Source: Liolophura sinensis
Lineage: Eukaryota > Mollusca > Polyplacophora > Chitonida > Chitonidae
Length of the DNA: 64,000 nt
NCBI RefSeq assembly: GCF_032854445.1
Contig: NC_088295.1
Location: 3,660,501-3,724,500, forward strand
Reading direction: 5' to 3'
Shown one piece after another: positions 23,401-33,459 of the stretch. Under the pieces are notes generated by a model, which was not told where the DNA came from, did not search any database, and saw only the letters and a list, made by a program, of their open reading frames with translations. Each line of letters opens with the position of its first letter. Within the stretch, counting starts at the first letter, position 1. Made by a program: the position numbers and the translations under genes.

Positions 23401-24881
23401 CAGCTGCTGCAGCAGAGCACTTCTGGAAGCTCTCAATTTCTTTTGAACATCTTCCTGCAGCAAAATCCTTTTCCTTCCAGCATGCCATCATAACCGTCAT
23501 TTCTTGTAGACATTCCACCCCTTCAAGAAAAAAAAAATCATATGATATAGTTCAAAGTGTTTTATGTCATAAAAACAAGTTTTTCTATGCCCTTCCCAGT
23601 CATAATACTGCATACTGAAGTTGTGCTAACAGGTTCGACAATGGAAACATATACAATAGTTTCCTAAAGGTTTTTCAATGCTAGAACTCATTTACATTTC
23701 AAAAACCATACGCGGCTCACATGACATTTCAAAAATGGCAAGAGCGAGCCACCTAGTACTGTCGAAGTTCTCGCAGTTGATGTGACCACAAGGCAGCGAG
23801 CTGATTAGTTTCGTTAGACATTTTCAGGGTCTAGCCAACTGCAACCACCATCTTAATCTGTTTGTCTTGGACACATGATCAATGCGGTCACTAAAAATGC
23901 CATTCAAGGTGCATAATCCCTGCACTCTGCAATAAATGTGCCTGCATTTATGCTGTAATAAGACTGTCCTCAAGGTCAGTCTTGTTAAAACAGCATGGTG
24001 GAGAATACCCAGAGGTTGCACTAACCTTAGATTTAGCACAATTTTGTTTGGTAAGAACATGCTTCATTTAAAAACCTGTGCAGCGACCTGTCCGGTCAAA
24101 TATGTACAGGCTGGGAGTACAGCGGGCCTCTATGAGCACTACCAATGACCTCTTTGAGCACTACCAATGGCCTCTTTGAGCACTACCTATGAATCTTCCT
24201 CAAGTGGCTTTGAAAATAACTGATCACTGTGCTCGGGATGAATAAACTGACAAACAGGCAAGGAACATGTGGTAAGTTAAAAGCCAGACTTCCATTTTTT
24301 TAACTGCAGCACACTCTGACATTGATTTGGAGCCATCTATGGGTGGGAGGCTCTAACTGCTTTGGTACATGGTCAGAAAATTTGATCATTTTTCTGACTG
24401 CCATGACATCTGATGGCCATGGACCCTTTTGGCTTGGTGAATCTCAAAACTCAATCATAGAGACCAGATGTGTGTGAACAGAGGTATATGTTTCTTACTG
24501 TAAGTCTGATACATTTGGGGTTGTTTGCTCAAAATATGTGTTGCTGTTACTCCACTCTGCAACAGCGTCAGGTACCTGGCATATCTCTTGACTTAAAGCC
24601 GAGACAGCCAGAGCTAGATTCGAGCACACGACCAAATTGGTCAAGGGTCTCTTACAGCTGTGGCAGTCACAGCGATCCATATCACTGAACAATAAATGTA
24701 TTAGGCTAAAGTCATTAGATGGCAGACATAAAACTTAAAACTTGCCTTTATTCCTTTCTTTTTTATTTGAAACTTTGTCAGCCAAAATGGGAGGTAAAAG
24801 AACTTTAAACGTCGGTTCAGGCTTGTAATTGGTGAACTTTTTCACTCGGCTGGCCGTGTACACTGGGGTCAGACGAGGCAT
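11439..24881 (-). CDS. CHCHD1: CHCHD1 / mitoribosomal protein mS37 (3 exons)
   Basis: Small-subunit mitochondrial ribosome protein with a twin-CX9C fold, normally imported through the intermembrane-space Mia40 route. Minus-strand exons: 24881-24746, 23520-23402, 11564-11439. Together they make 381 nt, or 126 residues; vertebrate CHCHD1 is about 118. Exon 1 starts MPRLTPVYTASRVKKF. Exon 2 carries CX9C pairs at C49/C59 and C70/C80 within MTVMMACWKEKDF, which closely matches the family's EMSVMMACWK. Exon 3 ends in the family's C-terminal motif (YVNKLLARFPQ). Phases are 1 and 0. Intron 1 uses a GC donor (AAAG|GCAAGT) and an AG acceptor at 23522-23521. Intron 2 is about 11.8 kb and is packed with tandem repeats. 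The start is the only ATG with the basic N-terminus. The assignment is strong because three separated exons fit one short family in order, strand and phase. Confidence 0.9.
11990..16669. repeat. 33-bp minisatellite array, ~140 copies, intron 2 of CHCHD1
   Basis: The unit on plus is GGGGACATTCTGTCACAG followed by TAAGGCACATATGAT, exactly 33 bp with rare variants (39 bp at about 15050-15070 and 15485-15505). Copies differ at a few positions: CATATG/CATGTG, GTCACAG/GCCACAG/GCATCAG, GGCA/GACA. Higher-order structure is visible: the rare ACTTCCTGTCATAGTGAGGC variant occurs at 13321 and 13915, 594 bp (18 units) apart, within matching flanks. The 39-bp variant recurs 435 bp apart. Because 33 is a multiple of three and the consensus has no stop in several frames, ORFs of 650-880 codons appear on both strands. 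I read these as a by-product, not genes. Confidence 0.95.
16680..17774. other. Intron 2 of CHCHD1, unassigned segment
   Basis: Degenerate remnants of the 33-bp unit continue to about 16810. A minus-strand open stretch at 16998-17237, with text like DFAKDICSPYNTS, looks somewhat protein-like. It has no recognised domain and no clear splice partners, so I do not call it an exon. Nothing else is supported. Confidence 0.4.
17775..18343 (+). mobile_element. MITE-like inverted-repeat element, copy 1
   Basis: This is a 569-bp element related to the reverse complement of 49401-49950. Its left end is TTAAAGGAGAAGAAAACTT; the right end is a decayed complement of it. Shared internal blocks include GCAGCAGGCACCACC (as its complement), TTTTCCTCGCCATACAC, and CATTTTAGAATTTTTTTATT versus its complement. 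It has no coding capacity. TTAA at the termini is the target duplicated by piggyBac-type elements, but the superfamily is not established. It lies in intron 2 of CHCHD1. Confidence 0.85.
18344..19915. other. Intron 2 of CHCHD1, mostly unassigned
   Basis: AT-rich intronic sequence. A plus-strand stretch at about 18620-18710, flanked by CACCCACAG and GTGTAG|GTCAGT, could read as a short basic exon (KKYEKTSVKYGTGLALAEAR). It is antisense to CHCHD1, I do not recognise it, and no partner exon was found. I see nothing else. Confidence 0.4.
19916..21935. repeat. 86-bp tandem array, ~23 copies, intron 2 of CHCHD1
   Basis: The plus-strand unit starts TGAAATCTTTACCTTGAGTG and continues CTGTGACATCTACAAGTGCA, CTGCCATATCGTTGAAC, then ATGTTACAAACCTACATACC plus a short A run. 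The period is 86 bp (for example 20024 to 20110). Copies vary mainly at GACATC/GACTTC, CTGCCATATC/TTGCGATATC and AACTATAATG/AACAATACTG. Read on minus (the CHCHD1 sense strand), each unit contains GTATGTAG, then 60 open bases, then CACTCAAG|GTAAAG, so it resembles an exon with both splice sites. The edges are degenerate. Confidence 0.95.
21940..23080. other. Intron 2 of CHCHD1, unassigned, with a G-run
   Basis: No gene is visible. A homopurine G-run at about 22655-22690 (long uninterrupted Gs, then GAGGGGGTGCGGG) could form a quadruplex on plus, the non-transcribed strand's complement for CHCHD1. Otherwise unremarkable. Confidence 0.45.
23083..23295 (+). mobile_element. SINE family A copy, near full length but diverged
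   Basis: The head reads CTCAGGAGCCTATTACCAAT with GTGTTCAAGTCC as the B-box-like element. The body reads AGCAACCTGCACATAGTTGT, GGGTTTCCCCAGGGC, and AATATTCTTCAGTACAGTG. It lacks the ATAA tail. It sits immediately before CHCHD1 exon 2 on the opposite strand. Confidence 0.8.
24120..24195. repeat. Three tandem copies of a ~26-bp unit in CHCHD1 intron 1
   Basis: CCTCTATGAGCACTACCAAT, then CCTCTTTGAGCACTACCAAT, then CCTCTTTGAGCACTACCTAT follow one another with short linkers. This is a local microduplication without other features. Confidence 0.7.
24744..24745 (-). other. GC 5' splice site of CHCHD1 intron 1
   Basis: The exon ends AATAAAG and the intron begins GCAAGT on minus. The rest of the donor matches the U1 consensus well, as expected for GC-AG introns, which need a strong match. 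No GT donor in the correct phase exists nearby. Confidence 0.75.
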
Positions 24882-25822
24882 GCTTTTTAACGCCGTTACA
24901 ACTTTACAACAACAACGCCCAGAAAGTCGTCAAGATTTCCCTCGGCTTTCGAACCCTTTAGGTTGCTGCTTTCATTTCCCGACAATCACACAACAGCCAT
25001 AGGACGTCAGTGTGATATTGTGACACACATGGTGCGGTAGAGAATGTGGACTTCGACAATCCACAACTTGATGTGCACAGAATTCCCCGCCGTCGTACGT
25101 GCAGACTATAATCCCATTAACTGTTGTCGTCGTATAGTATACCATGCCTCCAGAGTTATCGTTCTTGAAAGATAGGACACACAAGATGTTTGCCAGTGAA
25201 CATTGACGCAGTATTATAAATACGTTATTTATTTGATTCTCGGTTAACACCATACTCAGTGTGTCACTTTCATACCATGTCGGTCAGTTACCCATTGACG
25301 GAAGCGGACCGACCTTTGGCAAGCTACTTACAAACTTTTCCACGTGTGTCATATACAGCCTACACTGCTGATCTTATAGGCCTACATGTGTGTAAGCATA
25401 GAAAAGTATTAAGAGATAAATGTGAGGTAACTGTGCATATAGTTACCACGCAACACGGGCCAGTTCATTATTGCGTGTATATAAATAAATGATGCAAGAC
25501 TATAGCTTAGTTAAATGATTCTCTATTAAATTCTATGTACCACCAGTTACAAAAGGTGTGTTATATATAAGCCTTTCCATACGAGTGTCGTTACCAAAGA
25601 CATTTCATTTCTTTGGCAGATGAAAGTATGGGAACATATATGAATCACAGGCCGAGCTTATACATGCATATGCCTACATAGCTGCGCTGGAAGCAGCATG
25701 CACTATGCTACATAAAATAAACTGCATTCATATATATACGCATCAGAAATATATGTCCCTTATTGTCGGCTTGTCACAGCTTCGCAGTAATGTGCCTCAA
25801 CACTGGAGTTAGAGGTAGGGGC
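24882..25822. other. Interval between CHCHD1 5' end and the bHLH stop
   Basis: Both neighbours are on minus, so this holds the CHCHD1 promoter/5' UTR and the bHLH 3' UTR. A minus-strand AATAAA (TTTATT on plus at 25228-25233) could end the bHLH transcript, giving a 3' UTR of about 590 bp and leaving about 350 bp before the CHCHD1 start. Several short ORFs here look spurious. Confidence 0.45.
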
Positions 25823-27069
25823 CTATGTTGTATCCAATCGTTGCTCGCTTCCATCTATAAGGTCGTGACCCATGAGAGACAAAGCAGCCAGCAGAGGGTC
25901 ACAGTCATAATACTGCATATTCGGATCACTCGGGTAAATACCTGTTATTGTATTGGGATAAATAGTTTGATGAGCTGAACTGGAATTGTTGGAGTAAAAC
26001 TCGTCAGTTTTTGGTGGATAGGTGCCCACGTCCGTCGTCAAAAGAGCATTGGAAAAAGCGAGCTTTCTTCTCTTTGACAAACTGAATATTTCGTTTTGTG
26101 AACTCTCTGTTGTACACCGTAAGGAGTCCCTTCTGTTCGGTGAAATGTCCACGCTGTAAGGAGAACCGCTCGTTCCGTCTTGTAGGCACTCCATGCTGGC
26201 TGGTACATGTGCATCCGTCATTCTCTCTGGTAAACTGTTCGCTTTGTCTGGTAAACTGCTCGTTCTGTCTGGTAAACTGCTCTTTCTGGCTGCTAAACAG
26301 TCCGCCAGAATGGGTGGGATGCGATCTTCTAATAGCTAATGATAGAAAAAACAAAGAACGATTCGTGATATTTTAATATCAATTAATTAACGGCTCATGC
26401 ACTGCTGCAAACAATTTCAATACCGATTAAATTAATTAGCAAAACAGGACACATACTGCTAACAGTATAAAAGGTATAGCAATCTGATTAACACATTGAT
26501 TGAATTTATCAAGATTTGGCGTTGTTGCATAAAAGTACAATCAACAGGAGAAACAAAAAACAAAAACAAAAAAATCCCAGAAACCAGAACATCCAACCAA
26601 TCCCAATAATCGTTACCTCTACTTCTGTCCAGGAGACCAGACTGGATGGACTGAGGGACGGAGTATCTTCTTGCCCACTCAGACTAGAATCTGACACGCT
26701 AGCGGGGCTGTAACAGTCTGAGAGCGTCCCCCCATCAGTCAGTAGTGTGGTAAGGTGCTGTATGTACGAGATAGCGTTCGTCAGAATCTTCATCTTGGAC
26801 GTCCTAACGTTTCTCCGCGGAATGAACGGAACCCGGTCTTTCAGGGATTCAAATGCCCCATTCAAATCATCAACACGCTTTCTCTCACGCCCGTTTCTCT
26901 TCTCGACGAATTCCGCTGATCTCTGAGAATGAGGCACGTGGCGTCGTTTTCTTTTCCGGACCGGTCGTGAGTTGACACAAGACGCAACATTTGCGGACCG
27001 ACAGTCAGAATCGGATATTACAAACTCTCTCTTCCCGCCAAACTTAAGGTTTAGTTCAGACATTTTCAT
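25823..27069 (-). CDS. Group A bHLH transcription factor (2 exons)
   Basis: Nuclear DNA-binding factor expected to bind E-boxes as a dimer. Exon 1 is 27069-26617 (151 codons, phase 0), ending at GTAGAG|GTAACG. Basic region residues 57-66 (KRNGRERKRV) hold the E-box-contacting Glu62 and Arg65. Helix 1 is about 67-80, the loop holds PFIPRRNVRT, and helix 2 about 91-110 (SKMKILTNAISYIQHLTTLL). Exon 2 ends at stop 25825-25823, and its frame includes RRDSLRC, PLLAALSLMGHDL and three 7-residue repeats (SSLPDRT-like). The exon 2 acceptor is unresolved. The obvious CTATTAG site near 26328 gives phase 1, while a phase-0 start is possible after CAGAAAG (near 26281) or ACCAGAG (near 26227). The loop and helix 2 recall FIGLA or ASCL, but the sequence is too diverged for a name. 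Confidence 0.8.
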
Positions 27070-27126
27070 GTTCTTGTTCTGTAGGCAGATAGTTCGTGAT
27101 TGTCCATCGTCAATATACCACTGCCC

Positions 27127-27137
27127 TTTATATATAC
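27127..27137 (-). promoter_or_regulatory. TATA box of the bHLH gene
   Basis: Minus strand reads GTATATATAAAGGGCAG. TATATAAA lies about 58 bp upstream of the ATG, so a start site about 30 bp downstream would give a 5' UTR of roughly 30 nt. No other gene in the window shows so clear a TATA box. Confidence 0.65.
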
Positions 27138-27139
27138 GG

Positions 27140-28290
27140 TTAACAGTTCCCTTAACGATGGGAAAAATGACTTTGAAGACAATCGCTTAATACGGTGTGA
27201 TATGATGGCGGGGTGCTTCCTTCAATTTAAGTCGTCTGACTGGGGTAATAGGGATTAACGCACCTTTGATAGCCGGTAAGGCTATGTACCAGCTCTAATC
27301 CTGGAGGCTCGGAGGTTTATCAACGGTGAATTCGACTCACGGATTATGAGTGTGGGAGAATTATCAGACGAATTCGAGTTCTCTGACGCAGGCTGAAGTT
27401 TGTATTTTAGTTTTATGTTTCTGTACACAGAGTTTTATACTTACAATTTAATTTAACATAATACCCACATGGTGTCACGCCATGGCTGTTCATTCTGTAA
27501 GAGTTACCTAGTCGGGAAGGTATTGTCAAATTAATGAGTTTTGCTCATGTATGTAAAGACATTTTTGAGCGTTATGATAAAATCTCTTGTAAGTCTCTGT
27601 GATCAATCCAAGTATCGCGTTGACATGACAAACTGTAAAGTTTACTTTATTTCAACATCTAAATGAGGCACATTGCATTATCCATTTTCCCATAAGCGTT
27701 CTTAATTACGACTTGACATACTTCAGAGTCTTGGTGTAATACATTGTCATGCTGAGATATACACGAGCTTTAGTTTGTCTCCAACACCTCCAGTATTGGA
27801 TCAGTTGCACTCCCATGAAGCCCGCTTGCGGACGACCTTAGTCACACCATTCGTATATTGGATCATTTAGGCCTCTGTGGTGATCGCCTTTGTCGGAGTG
27901 AAGGAAGTGGCTATAGGCCTATCACACGTATCAAAATCACAACATCTCATCCTGATCTATTTCTGTTTGCCAACATGGTGAGTCAAGAATTGGGCGCAAT
28001 CGAGATTAACGGGATTAAAAACTTCTTAATAGATTATAACCGGAGTTGGTGTTCGACAACATTTATAACGAAGGAGTTTTAAGCTCCACTATATTTCATA
28101 TCTAATTTTTATTTAAAAATGTTATTTGTTATTTGCCTGTTTATTTGTTTGTTTGCCTGTTTGTTTGTTTTTTTATGTCATTCTCACGCTGTCTTTAATG
28201 TTTGTCCATAAACATGGCTGTCCACGAGACGTGGTTTATCCCAGTAGTGGATTCTTCCTGTTGCTACATTAAGTCATAACAAACATTATA
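27140..28290. other. Upstream region of the bHLH gene, nothing assigned
   Basis: No coding, RNA or repeat feature is supported. This is the likely location of bHLH regulatory DNA. I did not find a convincing clustered-site pattern by eye. Confidence 0.4.
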
Positions 28291-28295
28291 TGGCG

Positions 28296-28375
28296 AGTTT
28301 TGCTCCCACCATAATGCTGGCCGCAGTCGTTTAAGTGATCCTTGAGTACGGCTTAAAACACTAATGGAATAAATA

Positions 28376-28412
<37 letters not shown>
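28296..28412 (+). mobile_element. SINE family A 3' fragment with AATC microsatellite tail
   Basis: CTCCCACCATAATGCTGGCC, then GATCCTTGAGTACGGC, TTAAAACACTAATGGAATAA, then an expanded (AATC)n run at about 28377-28412. The tail microsatellite seems to have drifted from the usual ATAA to AATC and expanded. Confidence 0.8.
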
Positions 28413-28414
<2 letters not shown>

Positions 28415-28619
28415 TATACTTTGACCTCAATGAAAATGAACACAGTAAATCACCTACGGAAGACAATCATTACGAAAATCACATTGGAATAAAATTGCCG
28501 ATCGCCAGTCTAGTTATATCACGCAAACTCAGTTTATCTCAACCTTTTATGACAGCAAAGGCCTGTTTCTGTTTCTCATTTTACCATACGTAGCATGAGG
28601 AAACACTTTGATGAAACTG

Positions 28620-28972
28620 TTCGATTCCTGCATTCGAGACCGGTAGATCCAGGATCAATCCTTGATCGAGTCACACCTAAGACTTTAAAAGAAGAAGTTG
28701 TAACTTCCTCGCTTGGTGTTTAGCATGAAGGGGATAGTGCAACGACTGGTTGACCCGTATCAGTATAATGGCTCGGGCGGGGCGGCTTACTTGCCTTCGG
28801 TAATTCGTCTCAGTGAACAGCACTAGATAAAAGAGGGGTGGAAATCCGTCCTGCAACAAGGAGGCACATTACACGTGCATGCACCCTAATGATTCCTTCG
28901 TCGTCATATGACTGAAAAATTGTTGCGTACGACGTTAAACCCCAAGCACTCACTCACTCACTCGATTCCTGC
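28620..28972 (+). mobile_element. SINE family B copy, interrupted
   Basis: The 5' part has GGTAGATCCAGGATCAATCC and GTCACACCTAAGACTTT, then GTAACTTCCTCGCTTGG. The 3' part is CCTTCGTCGTCATATGACTG, GACGTTAAACCCCAAGCA, and a CACTCACTCACTC tail. About 150 unrelated bases (28740-28885) separate the halves compared with the reverse copy at 63685-63865. Either they are an insertion or the other copy has a deletion. Confidence 0.8.
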
Positions 28973-28979
28973 AGAATCG

Positions 28980-31900
28980 TAATTTCAACTTCATTGTGCT
29001 GGGGTTCAAGGAAAGTTGGCTAACAGAATCAAATGAATCCCTGTATGAAATCCCCGGTTATACAATGTTCTCAGAGTCAGGTCAAAATAAGAAAGTAGGA
29101 GGTGTTGTCTTGTACGTTAGCAATATCGTTTCGTCGTGTATCTTACAACACGACCTGTGTGACAAAGCTTTGCGCGATGAATATGAATCACTGTTTTTAG
29201 AAATTAAATCTCAAGGTGATAGCTACATCGTGGGCATCGTATACAGGCCCCCAGCCCGTAATATAGGGATATTTAACGAGCGTCTTAGTTTAACGGTCAG
29301 CAACATTCCGCCTACCACAAAATGTGTTATAATGGGCGATTTTAATATCGATCTTTTTCACACTGATAAACATGTCGCCTCCAAGGAATTCTTGGAAACC
29401 ATGACATGTAATTATTTTTCCCTCTAATAACTAAACCAACTAGAGTGACAAACAGCTCAGCAACCTTCATCAACAATATTTTCTTAAACTTTCTCGATTC
29501 TGACATCACTCCAGGTATCCTCTTGACTGATATCTCTGATCATTTACCTGTGTTCAATACTTTTAAACACCTATTTCTGCAAGACCGCCCTAGAGTTTTA
29601 CCAACCGACCTAAATCACCTGCTCAGATATGTCAGTTCAAGGAAATGATTAAAAACCTTAACTGGGATGAAGTCATAACTAAAACAACCGTTACCGACGT
29701 TCTTGAAATTTTTGTAGAAATGTTTGAAAAAGTTTATGATGAAGTTTTCCCTGAGCGGACTGTCGCCGTTCCCTGTCAAAGAATACGCAAACCATGGATA
29801 ACGCCATCTCTCCTGACGTCAATTAACGAAAAAAAAACCAAAAACAAAAAAACAAGCTGTACAGCGAGCAACTTAAATTTCCCGCCCCAAATTTACACTC
29901 GAAATAAATATAGGAAATACAGAAATAAACTGAATAGTATAATTATATTTTCTCGCAAAACATATTTCGAAAATATTGTACAGTGCAATAATGACATAAT
30001 GGCCACTTGGAAAGTTTTCAATAAAATACTTGCCAGAAGTAAATCGCACTCGCTCCCAAAAACTTTTCCTATAAATAGTCATGATGTGTCTAACAAAGAA
30101 GATATAATCGACAGTTCCAATAATTATTTTTCTGCCATGGCATCTAAACTTGAATCCAAAATACTGCATGCTACTTGTGGCTATTCTCAATACCTTGGTC
30201 AGCCAATTTCAAATACGTTCCATTTCTTTCCGGTCTCACAAGCAACCATTTCTCCGACAATTGACTCCTTAAAATCGCCTGCATCTGGAACTGATGGTAT
30301 CAATATGTCCGATCTCAGACTAGTTTCCGAGTATATTCCTACTCCGTTAGCTCACATCATTAACTTATCTTTCGAAAGTGGTTACGTCCCGTACTCATGA
30401 AAGATTGCTAAAATTACACCCATTCATAAGTCAGGAGAACCCAACCTACTCGAAAATTACCGACCCATATCTGTCCTCCCAGCCACAAGTAAAATATTTG
30501 AAAAAATTGCAGCAATCAATATCACAAATTATCTCGAAGAAAATAATGTCATATCGCCTAATCAATATGGTTTTCGAGCCCATTATTCCACCGTGCATGC
30601 AGCATGTTCTTTACACGATTTTCTTATATCTGCTAGAGAAAAGAACGAAACTAGCCTTGCTACTTTTTTAGACTTAGCATTTGATACCGTGGATCACAAG
30701 ATACTCCTGACTAAACTTAAACATTACGGCTTTCACAAACCACTCCTATGGCTGTCAAGTTATTTAGCTGGCCGAACTCAGTGTGTCCTATATGAAGCCA
30801 TAGCTTCCTCTTTTGCCCAAGTTGACTGTGAAGTCCCACAGGGAGCCATCCTATTTCGCCCATCTTATTTCTTTGCTCTATCAACGACATAACTAATGTC
30901 ATCACTGTACTGACATATGTATTATTCGCCGACGACATCAGTGTGTATCTCATCCAGAAATATAAACGAAGCAGTCACTACCATGTCTGCTGAACTCGAA
31001 AAGATTCGTGTCTGGATGACTTCCCACACTGCAGGTTATCGTTAAACATTAACAAAACCAAATGTATGGTCATCGGACCAGTATCCTCTTCTCCTAAGGG
31101 TACATTCCTTTCTATGCAAGGGTCAGCTATAGAATATGTTTCCGAATTTAAATGTTTGAGTATAATGTTTAACAGCAAACTTTCCTGGACATCCCGTATC
31201 AGTTACATATGCAAAAAAAGTATCTCGCAACACTGGTATAATTAACTATTTAAACACTTTATAAACAAACCAACTCTATTGATGCTTTATAACTCCTTAA
31301 TCTCCCCTTTTCTGAACTATGTTTGTGTTTTATTGGGTAACACTTATCCCTCTCTTCTCAGACCCTTGAGTCTGTTACAAAAACGCACAATGCTTTCAGT
31401 AACCCGATCTAATCGGCTTGAGTACACAGACCCTCTCACCAGATCTCTGAATATTTTACTGGTAAAATTCTCTATCCTTCAGTCTTCTTTATTAATCCCT
31501 CATAAATATATATATCACCCCTATAAAATACCCCTGAACTGCCGTTACATGTTTCGAAAACATTCAGATATATACAATTATCCATCCAGAACACAGTCTA
31601 CTCAGTTTGAAATATCATCCCCCGGGAACGGAACAGGCTACCGATTTCTCCCAAATCTATTGACTCACTTTCTCTGTTTAAGTCCAAAATGCAAGATTAC
31701 TTGATAAAAAAATTCTGACTTATTTTCAAACATATAAATGTCTCATAGTGATGCACCACATCATATCTTTTGGCATATAACACTGCTTTGTGTTTTTCTT
31801 AAATATGTAAAACGATTACTCTGTTATTACTTACTTATAATTCACCTACAACCAGCGCCATCTTACATACTTGTACTTCCTCGGGATAGATCAAGCCTTT

Positions 31901-31984
31901 TGTGACTTTATATCCGCCATGCTTTATTTTCTGTAAACATGTTTTCCAATTATACTTATGGTGAATAAATACAATACAATACAG
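28980..31984 (+). mobile_element. Degenerate non-LTR retrotransposon (LINE), 5'-truncated
   Basis: The endonuclease part (EEP fold) shows ESWLT, VGIVYRPPA, VIMGDFNID and, after a frameshift near 29425, ISDHLP. The reverse transcriptase shows PIHKSG, NYRPISVLP, YGFRAHYST, DTVDHKILL, a VPQGA block, and the catalytic FADD at 30925-30936. Breaks include an in-frame TGA at 30398-30400 where a tryptophan codon is expected and a frameshift near 30855-30890, with more further on. The 3' end is GGTGAATAAATACAATAC with repeated ACAAT units near 31958-31984, typical of CR1/Jockey-group tails. ORF1 and the endonuclease start are missing. It is not active as read. It begins just after the family B SINE tail. 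Confidence 0.9.
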
Positions 31985-33455
31985 AATAGGCTTTTCGACT
32001 CTTTGAAAAACAATGGAAATACCACTGAGAGTGAACAATGGGTAAATGCACGATCTATACTTTAATCATTGGTTATTCTGACTTGGTTTATATATCCACA
32101 TTGGATATATTGTGGGTACTTTGAATTGGCCTTATTGGTTGGGATATATACCTTCTATTAACCTGGAGGATGAATGGAAAGATTTTATGGTAGACGTGCT
32201 GTTTAAGGAGTCACACACACGACTGACGAGAGTGCCATGCAAGAACAACGCCACCTCGTCTGGTGCTCGGCAAACATATTATTACACAATGCAAATGTAT
32301 ACAAATATCTAAATGGACAGGCAATATGGAAGTGAGAACTGGCTTTCTCGTAGCACCACAAATAATAGTTCTGGCAGCAGAGAGCTCTCATTCCACTGTT
32401 AAATTATTTTACCAGATTGGTTAGTGCAATATTTTCCATCGACTGGAGAAATTCTCACGGAATAAAACAACATGACTGTCGCTTGATCTTTTTTTGACTT
32501 GATTTGACTGTCGTCCTACGTTCTCCAACAGCCTGGGGTTTTCCTGATGTGGGCCTATATTAATAAACGACGCTGAAAGAACGTGGCGGTTGTTTGGTTC
32601 TGTACTGTCTAATTATACAATTCTTTTTCTGAAAAAAGGTGCATGGTGTAGGAGAAATAAAGCATGATACAACGTGCCCTTCCCAGTTCAGCTCCATATC
32701 TAAATTACGAGTTGTGTGACGTATGCCGATCATGGCTAATAACAGTGAACCTGATGAAGGAATCTAACATACTAATCTATTACTCAGAGACGTAGTATAA
32801 TGCTGCTTATAACATTCGATTTAAACTACATGCAGATAAATAAAATGCCTTATTTATCTCCAATACAGTAGTTTAATCTAGATGTTTAAGTCCGAACAAG
32901 AATTAGCTGTGTAGATATACGACTAGGCGCGGGCCTGTGATGGTGGTGAAGCGATGTGGCCTCACAGGTCGGCAGATTAACGGCTTAACGGATTATTACA
33001 CCTGCGCGTTTAAGTGACCGACGGACAGACCACTTTACATCTGCTTGGTTCTTTGGCCTCTGGGGGCCAGCCTCCCTGTGGTGCCGGTGCTTCGCTGAGC
33101 GGATGGGCCCGCGTGTGACTCTCACAAATCGAGACTTGCCTCTTAACCTCTTTCGCTTAATTAAAATTTATTTATTTATTTATATACTAACCTAATGTAC
33201 TGGATAAAGATACACCAACGCCAGAACACAACTTGATACTGTAAGGTCATACACCTTACAGCAGTCATATAAGCTGCACAGAGTCATATAAGCTGCACAG
33301 ATTCTTACACTCTAGAGTCAGTAAGTGAAAAGGTAACTTTATTGAACATCTTAGAAATAGAAAACAGTCTTGACGAACCACAATCATCTTCACATTTTAT
33401 AGCACAATACTGCCACACCAACAAAGGTCATAGATCAGTGCAGCATTACACACTA
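31985..33455. other. Intergenic, nothing assigned
   Basis: A short open stretch at 32112-32312 has no recognised domain. Near 33255-33300 the phrase GTCATATAAGCTGCACAG is repeated in tandem. A TTTATTTATTTATTTATA run lies near 33167-33185. No gene is supported. Confidence 0.45.
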
Positions 33456-33459
33456 ATGA

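Noticed and set aside
28996-31704. Host gene with endonuclease and reverse transcriptase domains
   Set aside because: In-frame stop, several frameshifts and a LINE-type tail show a dead retrotransposon.
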